Below the pieces are notes generated by a model, which saw only the letters and a list, made by a program, of their open reading frames with translations, did no database searches and was not told where the DNA came from. The position numbers and the translations under genes are program-made. DNA of 64,000 nt from Taudactylus pleione. Taxonomy: Eukaryota > Chordata > Amphibia > Anura > Myobatrachidae. The DNA lies in the NCBI GenBank assembly GCA_031769625.1, contig JAUIMM010000135.1, positions 6,933,501 to 6,997,500 of the forward strand. The letters are read 5' to 3'. The stretch's first letter is position 1. Every line of letters starts with the position of its first letter. Positions 1 through 10,905 of the stretch are shown piece by piece.

Positions 1-209
1 TTCTACCAGCCGATGCAGGTCCTGGGATCAATGGTATTCACCTTCGACATGGTGCGGTATGCTCAGTTCTATTCCACGCCTCTGCAAAAATTGATCATCT
101 AATAAGGTCCCAGAGCATCCTTCTCACTCCAGATGTTCGTCACTCCCTCCTGTGGTGGCTGAAAAAGAAACATCTGAATAAAGGGTGCCCATTCTGGATT
201 CCAAATTGG

Positions 210-989
210 GTGCTTCTCACCACGAACACCAGTATTCGTGGATGGGGGGCAGTGACAGGTCATCACACCTTACAGGGAAGATGGACAAATCAAGAAAGTA
301 ATCTGCCAAGAAACATTCTGGAACTGCGAGCAGCATACAAAGCATTTATCATGGCACAAGACCTGCTCCAGGGCAGGCTGGTCCAGATCCAGTCCAACAA
401 CAAGACTACAGTGGCCTACCTCAACCATCAGGGAGGCACAAGAAGTTATGCAGCCATGAAAGAGGTGACAAAGGTTCTGATTTGGGAAGAACATCATCTT
501 CCAGCCATCTCAGCAATATTTATACCGGGAGTACTCAATTGGGAAGCAGACTTCCTAAGTCACCAGTACATACACCCTGGAGAGTGGTCTCTCCATCCGG
601 GAGTGTTTCAACTCCTGGTAAACAAATGGGGTCTACCAGAAATAGTTCTCATGGCATCACGTCACAACCACAAGGTTCCCAGGTATGGGTCCAGGTCCAG
701 AGACCCATCAGCAGCTGTTGTGGATGCACTGGCAGTAAGATTGGACTTCAAGCTGGCATATATCTTTCCTCCAATTTCCCTCTTCCCACGAGTGCTCAGG
801 AAATCCAAACAGAAAGGCGGAACAGTAATACTGGTGGCTCCTGCTTGGCCCAGGTGTCATTGGTTCAACAACATCCAGAATCTATCCATAGACAGTCCAT
901 ATCCTCTTCCTCTATGGCAAGATCTGCTAACACAGGGTCCCTGCCGGGATCTGGACTTATCTCGTCTGGCTTTGATGGCGTGGCTTTGA
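210..989 (+). pseudogene. DIRS pol: RNase H and downstream conserved region
   Basis: An open frame of 259 codons has the hallmarks of the DIRS RNase H region: a GWGAV block near the start, an LELRAAYKAF block near residue 40, NNKTTVAYLNHQGGTRSY near residue 63, and IPGVLNWEADFLS near residue 105. Farther on are EW, WGLPE, a DALAV block, FPP and LVAPAWPRCHW motifs that follow RNase H in DIRS pol. In active elements this domain removes the RNA template during cDNA synthesis. The NNKTT block replaces the usual SDN, so a catalytic aspartate may be lost. The first ATG is only a convenient start: the polyprotein would begin upstream, outside the window. Confidence 0.85.
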
Positions 990-1019
990 CGGTCTTGAAT
1001 CTTCCATCTTAAGCACAAA

Positions 1020-1860
1020 AGGTTTATCTAGTTCTGTAATTCAAATGATGCTTAGGGCATGAAAGCTGGCCTCTGCCCGCATCTATTACAGGGTTTGGCA
1101 TTCTTCCAGTTAATGGTGTTCCCAAAGAAATTATGATCTTAAGGTGTTTAGGCTGTTCTCCAGGCAGGTTTAGACCGGGATCTCGGTCTGGCCACTTTGA
1201 GAATGCAGGTTTTTGTACTAGCAGTCTGGTTCCAAGGGAAGATTGCCTCATTACCAGATGTTAGAATTTTTTTTAAAGGAGTTCAGCAAGTTTAACCGCC
1301 TTTTGTCCCACCAGTAGCACCGTGGGATTTGTCTTTGGTTCATAAGGGGCTAAAAGCTCCCCAATTTGTACCTCTATATTCTGTAGATTTGAAATGGATG
1401 ACAGCAAAGACACTTTTTCTCCTCGCTATGTCTTCTGCACGCAGTCTCTGATATGGCAGTGCTCTTTTCACTCCCCATTTTTTATTTTTCACCAGGATGG
1501 AGCTGTTCTTCATACAAGGGAGGGTTACCTTCCTAAGGTAGTGTGCCATTTCCATGTGAATGAAGAAATTGTAGATCCAGCTTTTCAGGCTCCAGATCTT
1601 TCTGTAGGTGAAGCCTCCCTGGATGTAGTCCATACTCTCTGTATCTATGTGGGGCACACAAACTCTGTTAGAAAATCAGATGCTCTTTTTGTATTATATG
1701 GTTTTCACAAATGAGGATGTCCAGCTAACAAGCAGACTCTGGTGAGATGGCTATGCATGACTATCTCTCAGTGTATACAAAGACTGATCTCCCTGTCCCA
1801 AGCTAACTCCTTTTCTTCAAGGTCCATAGGGTCCACAGGGCACCCACCCTAATGCACCTG
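1020..1860 (+). pseudogene. DIRS tyrosine recombinase remnant
   Basis: Translations in shifting frames give recombinase-like pieces. The best is near 1610-1710, where DVVHTLCIYVGHTN is followed by KSDALFVLY, a block typical of DIRS recombinases; a frame-jumped continuation reads VRWLCMTIS. The recombinase would integrate circular DIRS cDNA. Multiple stops and at least two frame changes make this a dead copy. It follows the RNase H region on the same strand. Confidence 0.7.
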
Positions 1861-2279
1861 TCTGAACTGAGTACATTTTCTTTTCTTTTGGTCACGTAAT
1901 CCCTCATATTGTGTAAGAGTGTTTCTGGTGTGCAATTGTTCTTCTTCCTCCTCTTTCTTTTCCTGCCTTGAGGCTTGTTAACAAAACTGAAGGCCTGTGG
2001 CTAGGGGTGGGGTATGTATGGAGGAAGACCAAAGGCATCCTGGTAGCTGGAAGCTTTAACTGTTTGCTGCCTGGATCTTTCCAACCACATTAACCCCAAG
2101 GTATTCCTGTAGTTATCAAGGTAAGTCTACCATAACTCAAATTTTTCCATAGTGCAGCTAACCATCTGATTCCTGTTGCATCTAGTTTAGCAATTACTAA
2201 GAGGATTGTTAACTGTATGCACTGTTAAAATTATTTCGTACAGATAATCATGCAACTTTTCTACAATAGCCCACTTAAG

Positions 2280-3470
2280 TGCTAACAATTCCAATTTGGG
2301 GACCGGTGTTTGTTTTATCGCTTGTTGACAAACCCCAAATTACATAAAAAATGGGCTTCATCTGATCACAAACTTGTTTGTATAACACTTCCCCCAATTC
2401 ATCAAAAGAAGCATCCACATGAACCTAATAAGGTCATTCAGGATTACCGTAGGCAAATACATGTGAGTGTGTTAAGCATTTTTTTAGGTTTTTGAAAGCC
2501 TTTTCATACTTCTCATTCCACCGATCTCCAAACGCTTCTTGTGGTTTGAAATGTGGAACAGTTTGGGTGTTTCATTGATGGTATTAGTGTCCTTTGGTTA
2601 ACTTGGTTAATGGCTGTGCAATTCAGGAGTAGTGAGGAAAAAACCTTCAATAAAAGCTGTAGAATCCTAAGAAAGTATTAAAGATCATAAATCTTTAAGA
2701 TTGATTGAGTGTGGCCACTGTTTCACTGCTCTACTTTATCAGGATCCATGGAAATCTCTTCTTCATTTACTATATGTCCCAAATATTTAACTGCTGGCTG
2801 AAACAATTTGCACTTGTCTATAGAGAGTTTCAACCTCATGCTTCCAACTGATCTAGTATCTTAAGAAGACAGGTGTTGTGTTCTTCCAAAGTCCTTCCAA
2901 AAATTATAATATCATCCAAATAGATAAGAACCTCTTGATAACACATTCCACCAATGATTTGTTCCATAGTGTGTTGAAACATGGCTGGGGCACATTTTAT
3001 GCCCTGGGGAATCTTCAGAAACTCAAAAAACTATAGTAAATAGGACAAATAAAGCCAGTTTTTTCACGATCTTAAGCATTTATAGGTATCTGAAAGTATC
3101 CACACCTTAAATCTAACACTGAAAACCAGTTACTGCCCTGAAAACAATCGAAAGTTTCCTCCTCTTTAGGTACCATATACTCATCAGGAATAGTGCAATT
3201 ATTAAGTGTTTGATTGTCAATGCATAGCTATATTTCTCAACTTTCTGGCCACTACTATGGGTGATGCATATGGACTCTCAAAGTCAGATATCACATGGTT
3301 CTCTAGTCTCATGTGTTCGAAATCAACAGGAGCTAACCTACGGGACCTCTCCCGAAAGGGGGTATTATTGGTTAATTTATTATGGTGTTCCACTTCAGTG
3401 GCTGTTCCCATGTTCCATTCTCATAGTGAGAATACTTTCATTCTTCATTGAATTTCCTTGAACAACTTAT
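2280..3470 (-). pseudogene. Ty3/Gypsy pol remnant (reverse transcriptase then RNase H)
   Basis: On the minus strand, about 3411-3217 encodes the start of a Gypsy reverse transcriptase, including NTPFRERSRRLAPVDFEHM and ESPYASPIVVARK with one or two substitutions. About 2950-2740 reads VLIYLDDI-like, the catalytic YxDD core, followed by LKLSIDKCKLFQ and a YLGHIV-like block. About 2480-2290 gives an RNase H-like stretch in broken frames. The order RT then RNase H fits Ty3/Gypsy. Many frameshifts show that it is inactive. Upstream coding may continue into 3.5-4.2 kb but I cannot align it. Confidence 0.8.
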
Positions 3471-3681
3471 CGTTTACATTAATATCACTTCCATGGTTGA
3501 AGCTTATCTATAAACAATTCAGTGCTACTGTTCTTAAGATTAGATAGCTTGGGTGGTTGGTTTACACATGCTTTGATATTACACATTCCATATCTATCAG
3601 ATGACCGCATGAGAGAGCAAAAGGCTGTTATTTTTTTTTTCTCTGCACCATTTCATTCAATTTTTAAATAAATGACTGTTA
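3471..3681. other. Unassigned stretch, possibly more of the Gypsy element
   Basis: AT-rich sequence with no clear open frame or repeat structure. By position it could be the part of the Gypsy element preceding the reverse transcriptase. Confidence 0.3.
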
Positions 3682-3862
3682 GGGGTAAATTTACTGAAAT
3701 GAGAGTGTTAAGAAGTGAGTTTTAAAAGTGATGTTGCCCATAGCAACCAATAAGATTCTAGCTATTATCTTCTAGAATGTGCTAGTTAAATGTTAAGTAG
3801 AATTTGATTGGTTGCTATGGGCAACATCACTTTTAAAACTCTCACTATAGTAAATTTACCCC
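3682..3862. mobile_element. Palindromic MITE, TTA target duplication (PIF/Harbinger-like)
   Basis: Terminal inverted repeats start GGGGTAAATTTACT and end with the complement AGTAAATTTACCCC. A second inner inverted pair (TTGCCCATAGCAACCAAT and its complement) makes the element almost fully self-complementary. It is flanked by TTA at 3679-3681 and 3863-3865, the 3-bp duplication of PIF/Harbinger elements. It has no coding capacity. Confidence 0.8.
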
Positions 3863-3865
3863 TTA

Positions 3866-4229
3866 GTCTCTACAATTACTAACACTTCTCCTCTATTACT
3901 AGAGCATAGTAAAACAATAATTTGGACAAACCTGTGTAATTGCACAAAGTTCCCCGTATGCCTCTGCCAGAATGACATCGAGAGGCATTTACAGGACAGT
4001 GAGGGTGTCAGGACAGCTGAGTTTCCGGAAATGGTGGTGTGTTATTCACGTTTTACAGGAGTGGCAAGGCCAAGATTGGTGTCAGTTACAGCCTATTTTC
4101 CGCTAACCTGTCACTGCTCAAATTCACAGATTGATGCCGATCCAAACGATTTTGGACCTGCTAATCTGAGACATGCGCAGAGTGATATCTCAGAAAATGA
4201 CGCATGTACAGTAGTGTAAAAATCACTCA
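3866..4229. other. Unassigned stretch between MITE and minisatellite
   Basis: No convincing gene or repeat. It may be the continuation of the minus-strand Gypsy element interrupted by the MITE, but I cannot place conserved motifs. Confidence 0.25.
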
Positions 4230-5190
4230 TTCCTTCTGCAACCTTTGTGTCTGCCAGACACAGAGAGTGGCGCTAGACAATGCAGAGAGCATTTTAGTGA
4301 CTGCCATACAATACTCAGAGCATTTTTAATGAGTACTATAAAATACTGATAGCTATTTAGTGACTGCCATACACCACTGAATGCATTTTTGTGACCACCA
4401 GACAATATGGAGAGCATTTTAGTGACCACCATATAATGCAGAGAACATCACAGCAACCATAATATAATGCAGAGAACATCACAGTGGCTGCCATATAATG
4501 AAGAGAGCATCGCAGTGCCTGCCATATAACACAGAGACCATCATAGTCCATCATATGCAGAGAGTATTGCCTACCATATAATTAAGAAAACATTGCAGTG
4601 CCCACCATATAATACAGTGTGTCACAGTGCCCGCCATATGATGCAGTGTTGCAGTGCCCAATGGATAATGCAGTGTTGCAGTGCCTTCCATGTAATGCAG
4701 AGTATGTCTCAGTGACCCCCATATAATGCAGTGTCACAGTGCCCACCATATAATGTAGAGAGCGTTATAGTGCCCACCATATAATACAGTGTCACAGTGC
4801 CCACCATATAATGCAGTGTCACAGTGCCCACCATGTAATGCAGAGTGATGCAGTACCCACCATATAATGCAGTGTCACAGTGCCTGCCATACAGTGTTGC
4901 ATTTCCCAACAGATAATGCAGAGTGTTGCAGAGCCTTCCATGTAATGCAGAGTATGTCACAGTGACCCCAAAATAATTCAGAGTGTCACTGTGCCAACCA
5001 TGTAATGCAGAGAGTTTCACAGTGGTCCCCATGTAATGCAGTGTTGCAGTGCCCGCCATGTAATACAGAGAGTGTCACAGTGTCCACCATATAATGCAGA
5101 GTGTTGTAGTGCCATCCATGAAATGCATAGTGTCACAGTGCCCACCATATGATGCAAAGTGTCACAGTGCCCTCCAGGGGTTAAAGCATG
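4230..5190. repeat. Minisatellite A, block 1 (about 30-bp degenerate unit)
   Basis: Repeated variants of CCACCATATAATGCAGAG followed by TGTCACAGTGCC run through the whole block. Units vary in length and sequence, so this is an old array. Open frames on the minus strand (residues such as HYMVGT, LYGGHCDT) are by-products of the repeat, not genes. The same family returns at 6640-7070. Confidence 0.9.
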
Positions 5191-5500
5191 GAGGACAGGG
5201 TAGAAATGCGTTCCATCACTTCAATTTGGAGACGGAACCAGTTCTGCCTCCTCCTGGCCCCCTCAGCCCAGCGCCACAGGAAGGCTCCATTTTGTTACCA
5301 GCAGGCACCTGGCTCCTTTTCTTCAGCTGTAGCTGGAGGCTGGAGCTGACTGCTGAGCTCTGGCTTCTGGTTTCCCAACGGGCACTATGGGAGAGACACC
5401 ATGACATCATAACGTCTCTCCCATAGTTCCGAGGAGCAAGTGGACAGGATGACAGCGGATGCAGGAGCAGAGCTTAAGGTAAGTAATGAGGGCATTAATA
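5191..5500. other. Non-tandem spacer with a short hairpin
   Basis: A non-repetitive, relatively GC-rich stretch between the two minisatellites. It contains an inverted repeat: CACTATGGGAGAGAC near 5383 and GTCTCTCCCATAG near 5414, forming a stem of about 13 bp. It may be the body of a small element whose ends are the arrays. No gene recognised. Confidence 0.5.
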
Positions 5501-6480
5501 TTGGGGGCACTACAGGGGGCATTACTATTGGGAGCATTATTATAGGGGGAATTTCATTTTGGGGGCACTACTACAGGGGGCATTACTAAATGGGACATTA
5601 CTATGGGGGACAATACTATTGGGGGTACTACTACAGGAGGCATTACTATTGGGGGCACTACTACAGAGGGCATTAGTATTAGGGCCATTACTACAGGGGG
5701 CATTAATACTGGGGGCACTACTATAGGGGGGCATTACTACTGGGGACATTACAACTGGGGACACTACTATAGGGAGCATTACTACAGGGGGCATTACTAT
5801 TGGTGGTATTATCACTGGGGGAATTACCACTGGGGACACTACTACAGGGGGCATTACTACTGTGAGCACTACTACTGGTGGCATTACTACTGGGGGGCAT
5901 TACTACTGGGGGCATTACTAATGGGGGAACTATTAATGGGGCATTACATAGGGGATACTGAATAAGGGGAACCACTCCTGGGGGCACTGCATAAGGGACA
6001 CTACCACTGTGGGCACTGCATAAGAGGCACTACTACTGGTGTCACTGCATAAGGGGCACTACCATTGTGAGCACTGCATAAGGGGCATCACTACTGGGGG
6101 CACTGCATAAGGGGCACTACCACTGTGAGCACTGCATAAGGGGCACTACCACTTTGGGCACTGCATAAGGGGCACTACCACTACTGGGGGCACTGCATAA
6201 GGGGCACCACTACTGGGGGCATTGCATAATGGGCACTACTGCTGTAGGTATTATGTGTAAGTGGCACTATTGCAGTGGGCATTGTATAAGGGGTACTACT
6301 ACTGTGGGCATTATGTGTATTAGAGGAACTACTACTGTGGACAATGTGTGTAAGGTGCACAAATGTGGGCATTGTGTTAAAGGGGCTCAACTATGTGTCA
6401 TAACATGGATAAGAGATACTACTATGTGCTTCAATGTGAATCAGGGCCACTATGTGCAGTGTAATGTGGATAAGATTGTG
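5500..6480. repeat. Minisatellite B (about 15-26-bp units, GGGGGCATTACTA-like)
   Basis: Alternating GGGGGCATTACTATT and GGGGGCACTACTAC units change gradually into GGCACTGCATAAGGGGCACTACCAC units after about 5.95 kb. Apparent proteins on both strands (GTTTGGITI, PPVVMPP-like) are low-complexity readings of the repeat. The gradual change of unit suggests expansion by slippage. Confidence 0.9.
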
Positions 6481-6640
6481 CTACTGTGAAGCGTAATTTG
6501 AAATGGGAATACTAATGTGTGACCACACCTCTTTCTTTTGAGACTTTGTCCTTTTTTCAGTGCGCGCTGTCTCTTTATTGCAAAAGCACTGATGGGGTGG
6601 GGAGTTTCACCACTTCTCTATGACCACTTTAAGCACTGGT
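6481..6640. other. Spacer between minisatellites B and A
   Basis: Single-copy-looking sequence of about 160 bases. No gene seen. Confidence 0.4.
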
Positions 6641-7070
6641 GCCACCATATAATGCAGAGAGTGTCACACTTCCTGCCATGCAATGAAGAGAGTATTGCAT
6701 TGACTGCCATGTAATGCAGATTGTCGCAGTGCCCTCCATATAATGCAGAGTGTTGCAGTGCTCACCAGATAATGCAGTGTCGTAGCACCTTCCATGTACT
6801 GCAGAGTGTCGCATTTACCCCCACATAATGCAAAGTGTCGCAGTGCCCGGCCTGTAATGCAGAGTGTATTTCAGTGACCGGCATGTAATGCAGAGAGTAT
6901 TGCAGTGCTCGCCATGTAATGCAGAGAGTATTGCAGTGCTCGCCATGTAATGTAGAGAGTATTGCAATGCCCGCCATGTAATGCAGTGTCGCTATGCCTG
7001 CTATGTAATGTAAAGAGTGTTGCAGTGGCCACCATGTAACATAGAGACCATCAGCAGTTACCCACATTTA
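6640..7070. repeat. Minisatellite A, block 2
   Basis: Same family and orientation as 4230-5190, with better conserved units of the type CGCCATGTAATGCAGAGAG followed by TATTGCAGTGCT. Minisatellite B lies between the two blocks. Confidence 0.9.
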
Positions 7071-7224
7071 ACAATGATAATATGAATACACCACACATGC
7101 ACAATTTGAATACAACTCCTCTACACACAACATTAATACACCACCCCACCACTGTAGGCAGTATTAAAACACATCACCCCCAGATAAGAAATAAATCATG
7201 AAACACACACATTTTATATATAAC

Positions 7225-7268
7225 ACAAACACATATATATATATATCTATATATATATATATATATAA
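7225..7268. repeat. (TA)n microsatellite
   Basis: Alternating TA with one ATCTAT interruption, next to the edge of a hAT element. Confidence 0.9.
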
Positions 7269-7948
7269 TACATAACAATGTATGCCGGACCATTATTGCT
7301 GGATTTGGATTTGGCTCTGGCTCTGATTCATCATCCGGACCATTATTGCTGGTTTTGGATATGGATTTTTTACAAAAATTGACAAAGACAGCTAAAATCA
7401 CATAATTTGGGATTTTTTTGTTCCTGGAGTATTATTAACCTCAATAACATTAATGTCCAGTCATTTACAGTCAATTTAGACCACCTCACAGCTCACAATA
7501 CTGGTTACTAAGCAACAGAGCAGCGGCACAGACACCACAGTATAACGCACATCTATGAAACATTGCCACACAGCAGTGGCAGAAATGAAAGGTAGTGCAA
7601 AATGGAATTGTCCTTGGGCCCTCCCACCCACCCTTATGTTTTATATTAAAAAGGACATACACACTTTAACAAACCAAGCACTTCAGTGACAGGGACTGTC
7701 ACTTTTGTGAAGTGCTTGGTTTGTTTGGGCCCCACAAAACAAGCTACCAATCGGCTTAAGGAAACAGCTCTATAGTGACAAGATGTCACCACCATTGCCA
7801 TCCTCACCCTCATCAGTGTGTACATCATCTTCACACAATATTAATTAATCTCCTCTGGAATCCACCATTACAGAAGTCTCCATACTGTGACATAATTGCC
7901 AGGAAAGGTCTTCCTCTTGGAATTTCCAGTTCATTTTGAGGAACATTG

Positions 7949-8447
7949 AGCCTGATTCAGACCCGTTCGCGAGCGCACAGCGCTTGCAAGCGGGTCGATG
8001 GCCGGGCAGAGCGCACACACGGCGTGCACACTGTGTGTGCGCAAGCCCCAGAGCGAGTGAGAAATCACTCACTCCGGGGCTCGCTAAGGACGGGGCAGCT
8101 GTCGATGCTGATCGACAGCTCACCCCGTTTTGTAGGTGGGTTGTGGGGGTGGCTGGACAAATGGAGGTATTCCCGAAGAAATGCCTGCCATTTGTGGGCG
8201 GCCCTACGGATATCACACGTGATGTCAGTAGTGAACTTCCTGCTCTATTAGAGCAGGAAGTTCAATGGGGCTTGCGGTGGACGAGACCCTACCACATAAT
8301 CGCGATCATGGCCAGGCCGCCCACTAAAGCTGTGGGTGGTCACCCACAGCTTAGCAAGAGGCCTGGAGGCCGGAGTCGAAAAGAAAACGTCCCTCCCTGA
8401 TTCAGAGCGAGCTCTCGCAAATAGCGAGTGCCTCTGAATCAGGGCCA
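7949..8447. mobile_element. Harbinger-family hairpin-chain MITE, copy 1 (inside hAT copy 1)
   Basis: Ends read AGCCTGATTCAGACCC and GCCTCTGAATCAGGGCC, the termini of the autonomous element at 31353-38916. The flanks are TTG (7946-7948, presumably mutated TTA) and TTA (8448-8450). Removing the element rejoins the transposase codons KIM and FLKMN, and the intact order NVEKMMFIKMN is visible in hAT copy 2. The interior is a row of hairpins, for example AACTTCCTGCTCT/AGAGCAGGAAGTT and GCTGTGGGT/ACCCACAGC. Confidence 0.85.
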
Positions 8448-9220
8448 TTATCTTTTCCACATTTTGAGGAAATAGCCTCCTATGCCTTTCACTCACAAGG
8501 TTCCCAACTGTGTTGAAAACTCTCTCCGAGTACACACTGGAGGGTGGGCAGCTTAAGTAATGCTAAGCCAGTTTGTACAAGGGCCTCCAAATTGCCTTTT
8601 TTTTCCAGTAATCAAAGGAACTCTGTGACCTGTCTATTTGTACGGTGTCATGAAAATAATCCTCCACCATTCTATGGATGGTGATCATATCAGATGAAGT
8701 TATGGCAGAGGTGTCACTAATTTTGGCAAATTCTTTTAGACCCAACCAGATGTCAAAATGTTTGGTTTACTTATCTGCATCACCACTGGGTCTTCGGGGA
8801 AAGCTGAATTTTTTTCTGGCTGCTGCTGAAGAAACTGAATGGGGAGACATCATAGTGACATGTGTCACTTGAGCTGCCAACTTGCTCACCAGCAGCTCTT
8901 TGCATCTTTTAAGAACTGAGTCAGTTGGAAAGAAAGACACCGCAAATGACTTAAATCTAGGATCAAGCACGGTTGCTAAAATGTAGTGATCAGATTTCAA
9001 GATATTGGCCACCATTGGATCCTGGCAAAGTGAATAAAGGACTTGATCTACAAGTCCGGCATACTTTGCGGATTCACTTTGTTTAATCTACTCCTTCATT
9101 TTCTCCAGCTGATTATCCATAAGCCTAATTAGGGGAAACACCTTACTCAAGATAGCAGTGTCAGCACTCACTTCACATATGGATACTTCAAATGGTTTGA
9201 GCACCTTGCACAAGACAGAA

Positions 9221-10905
9221 GAAGCAGGAGCGAAATGCGCATCTCAGACCCGTGGACTCCCACTGTGTACAGGCGGGATACCTGTGAGCAGCACACAAAT
9301 GGGCTCCCCATACAGCAGATCACTCTCATTCCATACCAGTCTCATTTATCAGCAATCAGGTACCCTTCACTTTCTCCATTTCAAAGCACACAAGGTAACC
9401 AGTTTATATGTGAGAGCAGGCAGCTCTGCAATACCTATTGGAAGACAGAGCGCTGCTCACCCTGTAGTGTCACAGTGTAGCTGAAATTTACTTCCTTCTT
9501 ATCATTGTATACGGGGTTATGCTTCTCACCATTCACCACAGCCCTAGTGGCATGTGAGTGGCAGCAGCACCAGCTCCGATCTTATACTATGGTATTTGCA
9601 CCTTTGACAAAATATTGATTTATTCTTCTCCCTATGGACACTCTCATTAGAGTCCGGTCAGAATAGGCTCCTGCTCTATATATACCAGGTCCCTTTTTTT
9701 GACTAGACCTAAAAGAAGATGTTCAATATACTTATTCCAACCCCTGAGTAATCTAACAGTACGCTCACATGTCATTCAATGTCTCAATATAATGACATGC
9801 AGCAGCTGCTGCTCTGATATCTGACAGAAGGGAGTAGTCTATTTTTCCACAGTTTCTCTCCTATCCCACTCTATATTCTCTCATGGTACCTGATGCTACT
9901 TTTCTAAACGGCCATTTGTGTGATCGGCATATATGTAAAGCGACATTTATATCACATTATTTGGGATATCATTTTTAAAGCATACAATTATATCCTTCCA
10001 GAATGTGATTACTTGGAGAGTTTCCAGTATGCAAATGATTATACTAACGACATGAATTTTTTGGAATGTCATCTGTATACATATATGTGATACGTCTTTC
10101 CCGAATATGCATATTTTGATCGTATGATTAATGGGAGCTCCTCATTAACGTTATAAGTGATATTTCTATCATTCATTGAAGAAAGGGTTAAAGATATTTT
10201 TCTATAACTGTTTTTACTATTGTATCTGCTGTTGTACTGACTGGTCATGGTACCACGATAATGTTAAGGAAAATCATTGCATGTTGACAACCATATCATT
10301 TTGAATACTGATTGGTCATTGTACCATAAGATACCAAGGAAATTGCGCAAATGGAAAGTCATATTGCGGTGTATTCAGAAATACAATTTGATGATTAAGA
10401 CATCATTCTATTTTCTGTTATCACCCTGAAATATTTCACTCTGCTTTCCTAATCAGTGAAATTTTTATTGATATATGTTTATTGATATATTGATATATGA
10501 TATATTGATATATCAGTGGTTTGATGTTGTTTGTATATACTAAAAAATAAAAAATAAAAATACACATGATTATTGTATATCTTTGTGTTGGGATCTAAAC
10601 CGCACATATGTAACTTGGCGGATTTGATCTTTTTAAAGTATACCCAATAAATGTTAAGGATTTATTCTACCAATCAGCAACACTGCAATAGAGTGCCCCC
10701 CAAATAGAGAGTTTTTCTTCCTCTTGACTATCTATCAATTATATACACTCTCAAGGGGAGCCCCTCCACATTTGAGATCTATGATACCTATACTAAGGTG
10801 TAATGATAATTTATGTGGATCAATTTATGCCAATACAAGTTATTTAATTACTTTTTTATCCTGTGCTCAAATTAATTCCCTGATTCCCTTTCCCTTGGTT
10901 TATGC
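9221..10905. mobile_element. 1.7-kb retroposon-like insertion with 12-bp target duplication
   Basis: CACAAGACAGAA occurs directly at 9209-9220 and 10906-10917 and falls exactly between two parts of the hAT transposase, so the inserted unit is 9221-10905. It is AT-rich with no conserved open frame. A GCGAAATGCGC motif close to its left end resembles the GCGAAACGCG motif of Penelope-like elements, which is weak evidence for that class. Long target duplications point to retroposition rather than a DNA transposon. Confidence 0.6.
10466..10512. repeat. Short TGATATAT-rich tandem stretch
   Basis: Several head-to-tail copies of TTGATATA/TGATATAT within the 9221-10905 insertion. Confidence 0.6.

Larger units (their letters stand above)
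1..2150 (+). mobile_element. DIRS-type tyrosine-recombinase retrotransposon, 5'-truncated by window start, decayed
   Basis: The segment carries, in order, an RNase H region (about 210-989) and remains of a tyrosine recombinase (about 1020-1860), the order expected at the 3' end of DIRS-1-like elements. Reverse transcriptase would lie before base 1. The downstream end near 2.15 kb is approximate. The recombinase half has several frameshifts and stops, so the copy cannot move by itself. A Gypsy remnant in the opposite orientation follows. Confidence 0.8.

Noticed and set aside
5540..5965. PPVV-rich and GGTTTGG-rich open frames on the two strands
   Set aside because: Low-complexity translation of minisatellite B.
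7936..8400. Plus-strand frame of 154 codons
   Set aside because: Lies within the hairpin-chain MITE; GC-rich palindromes make open frames on both strands by chance.
9158..9484. Plus-strand frames of 81-108 codons
   Set aside because: Cross the junction between hAT sequence and a later insertion, so cannot be an ancestral gene.
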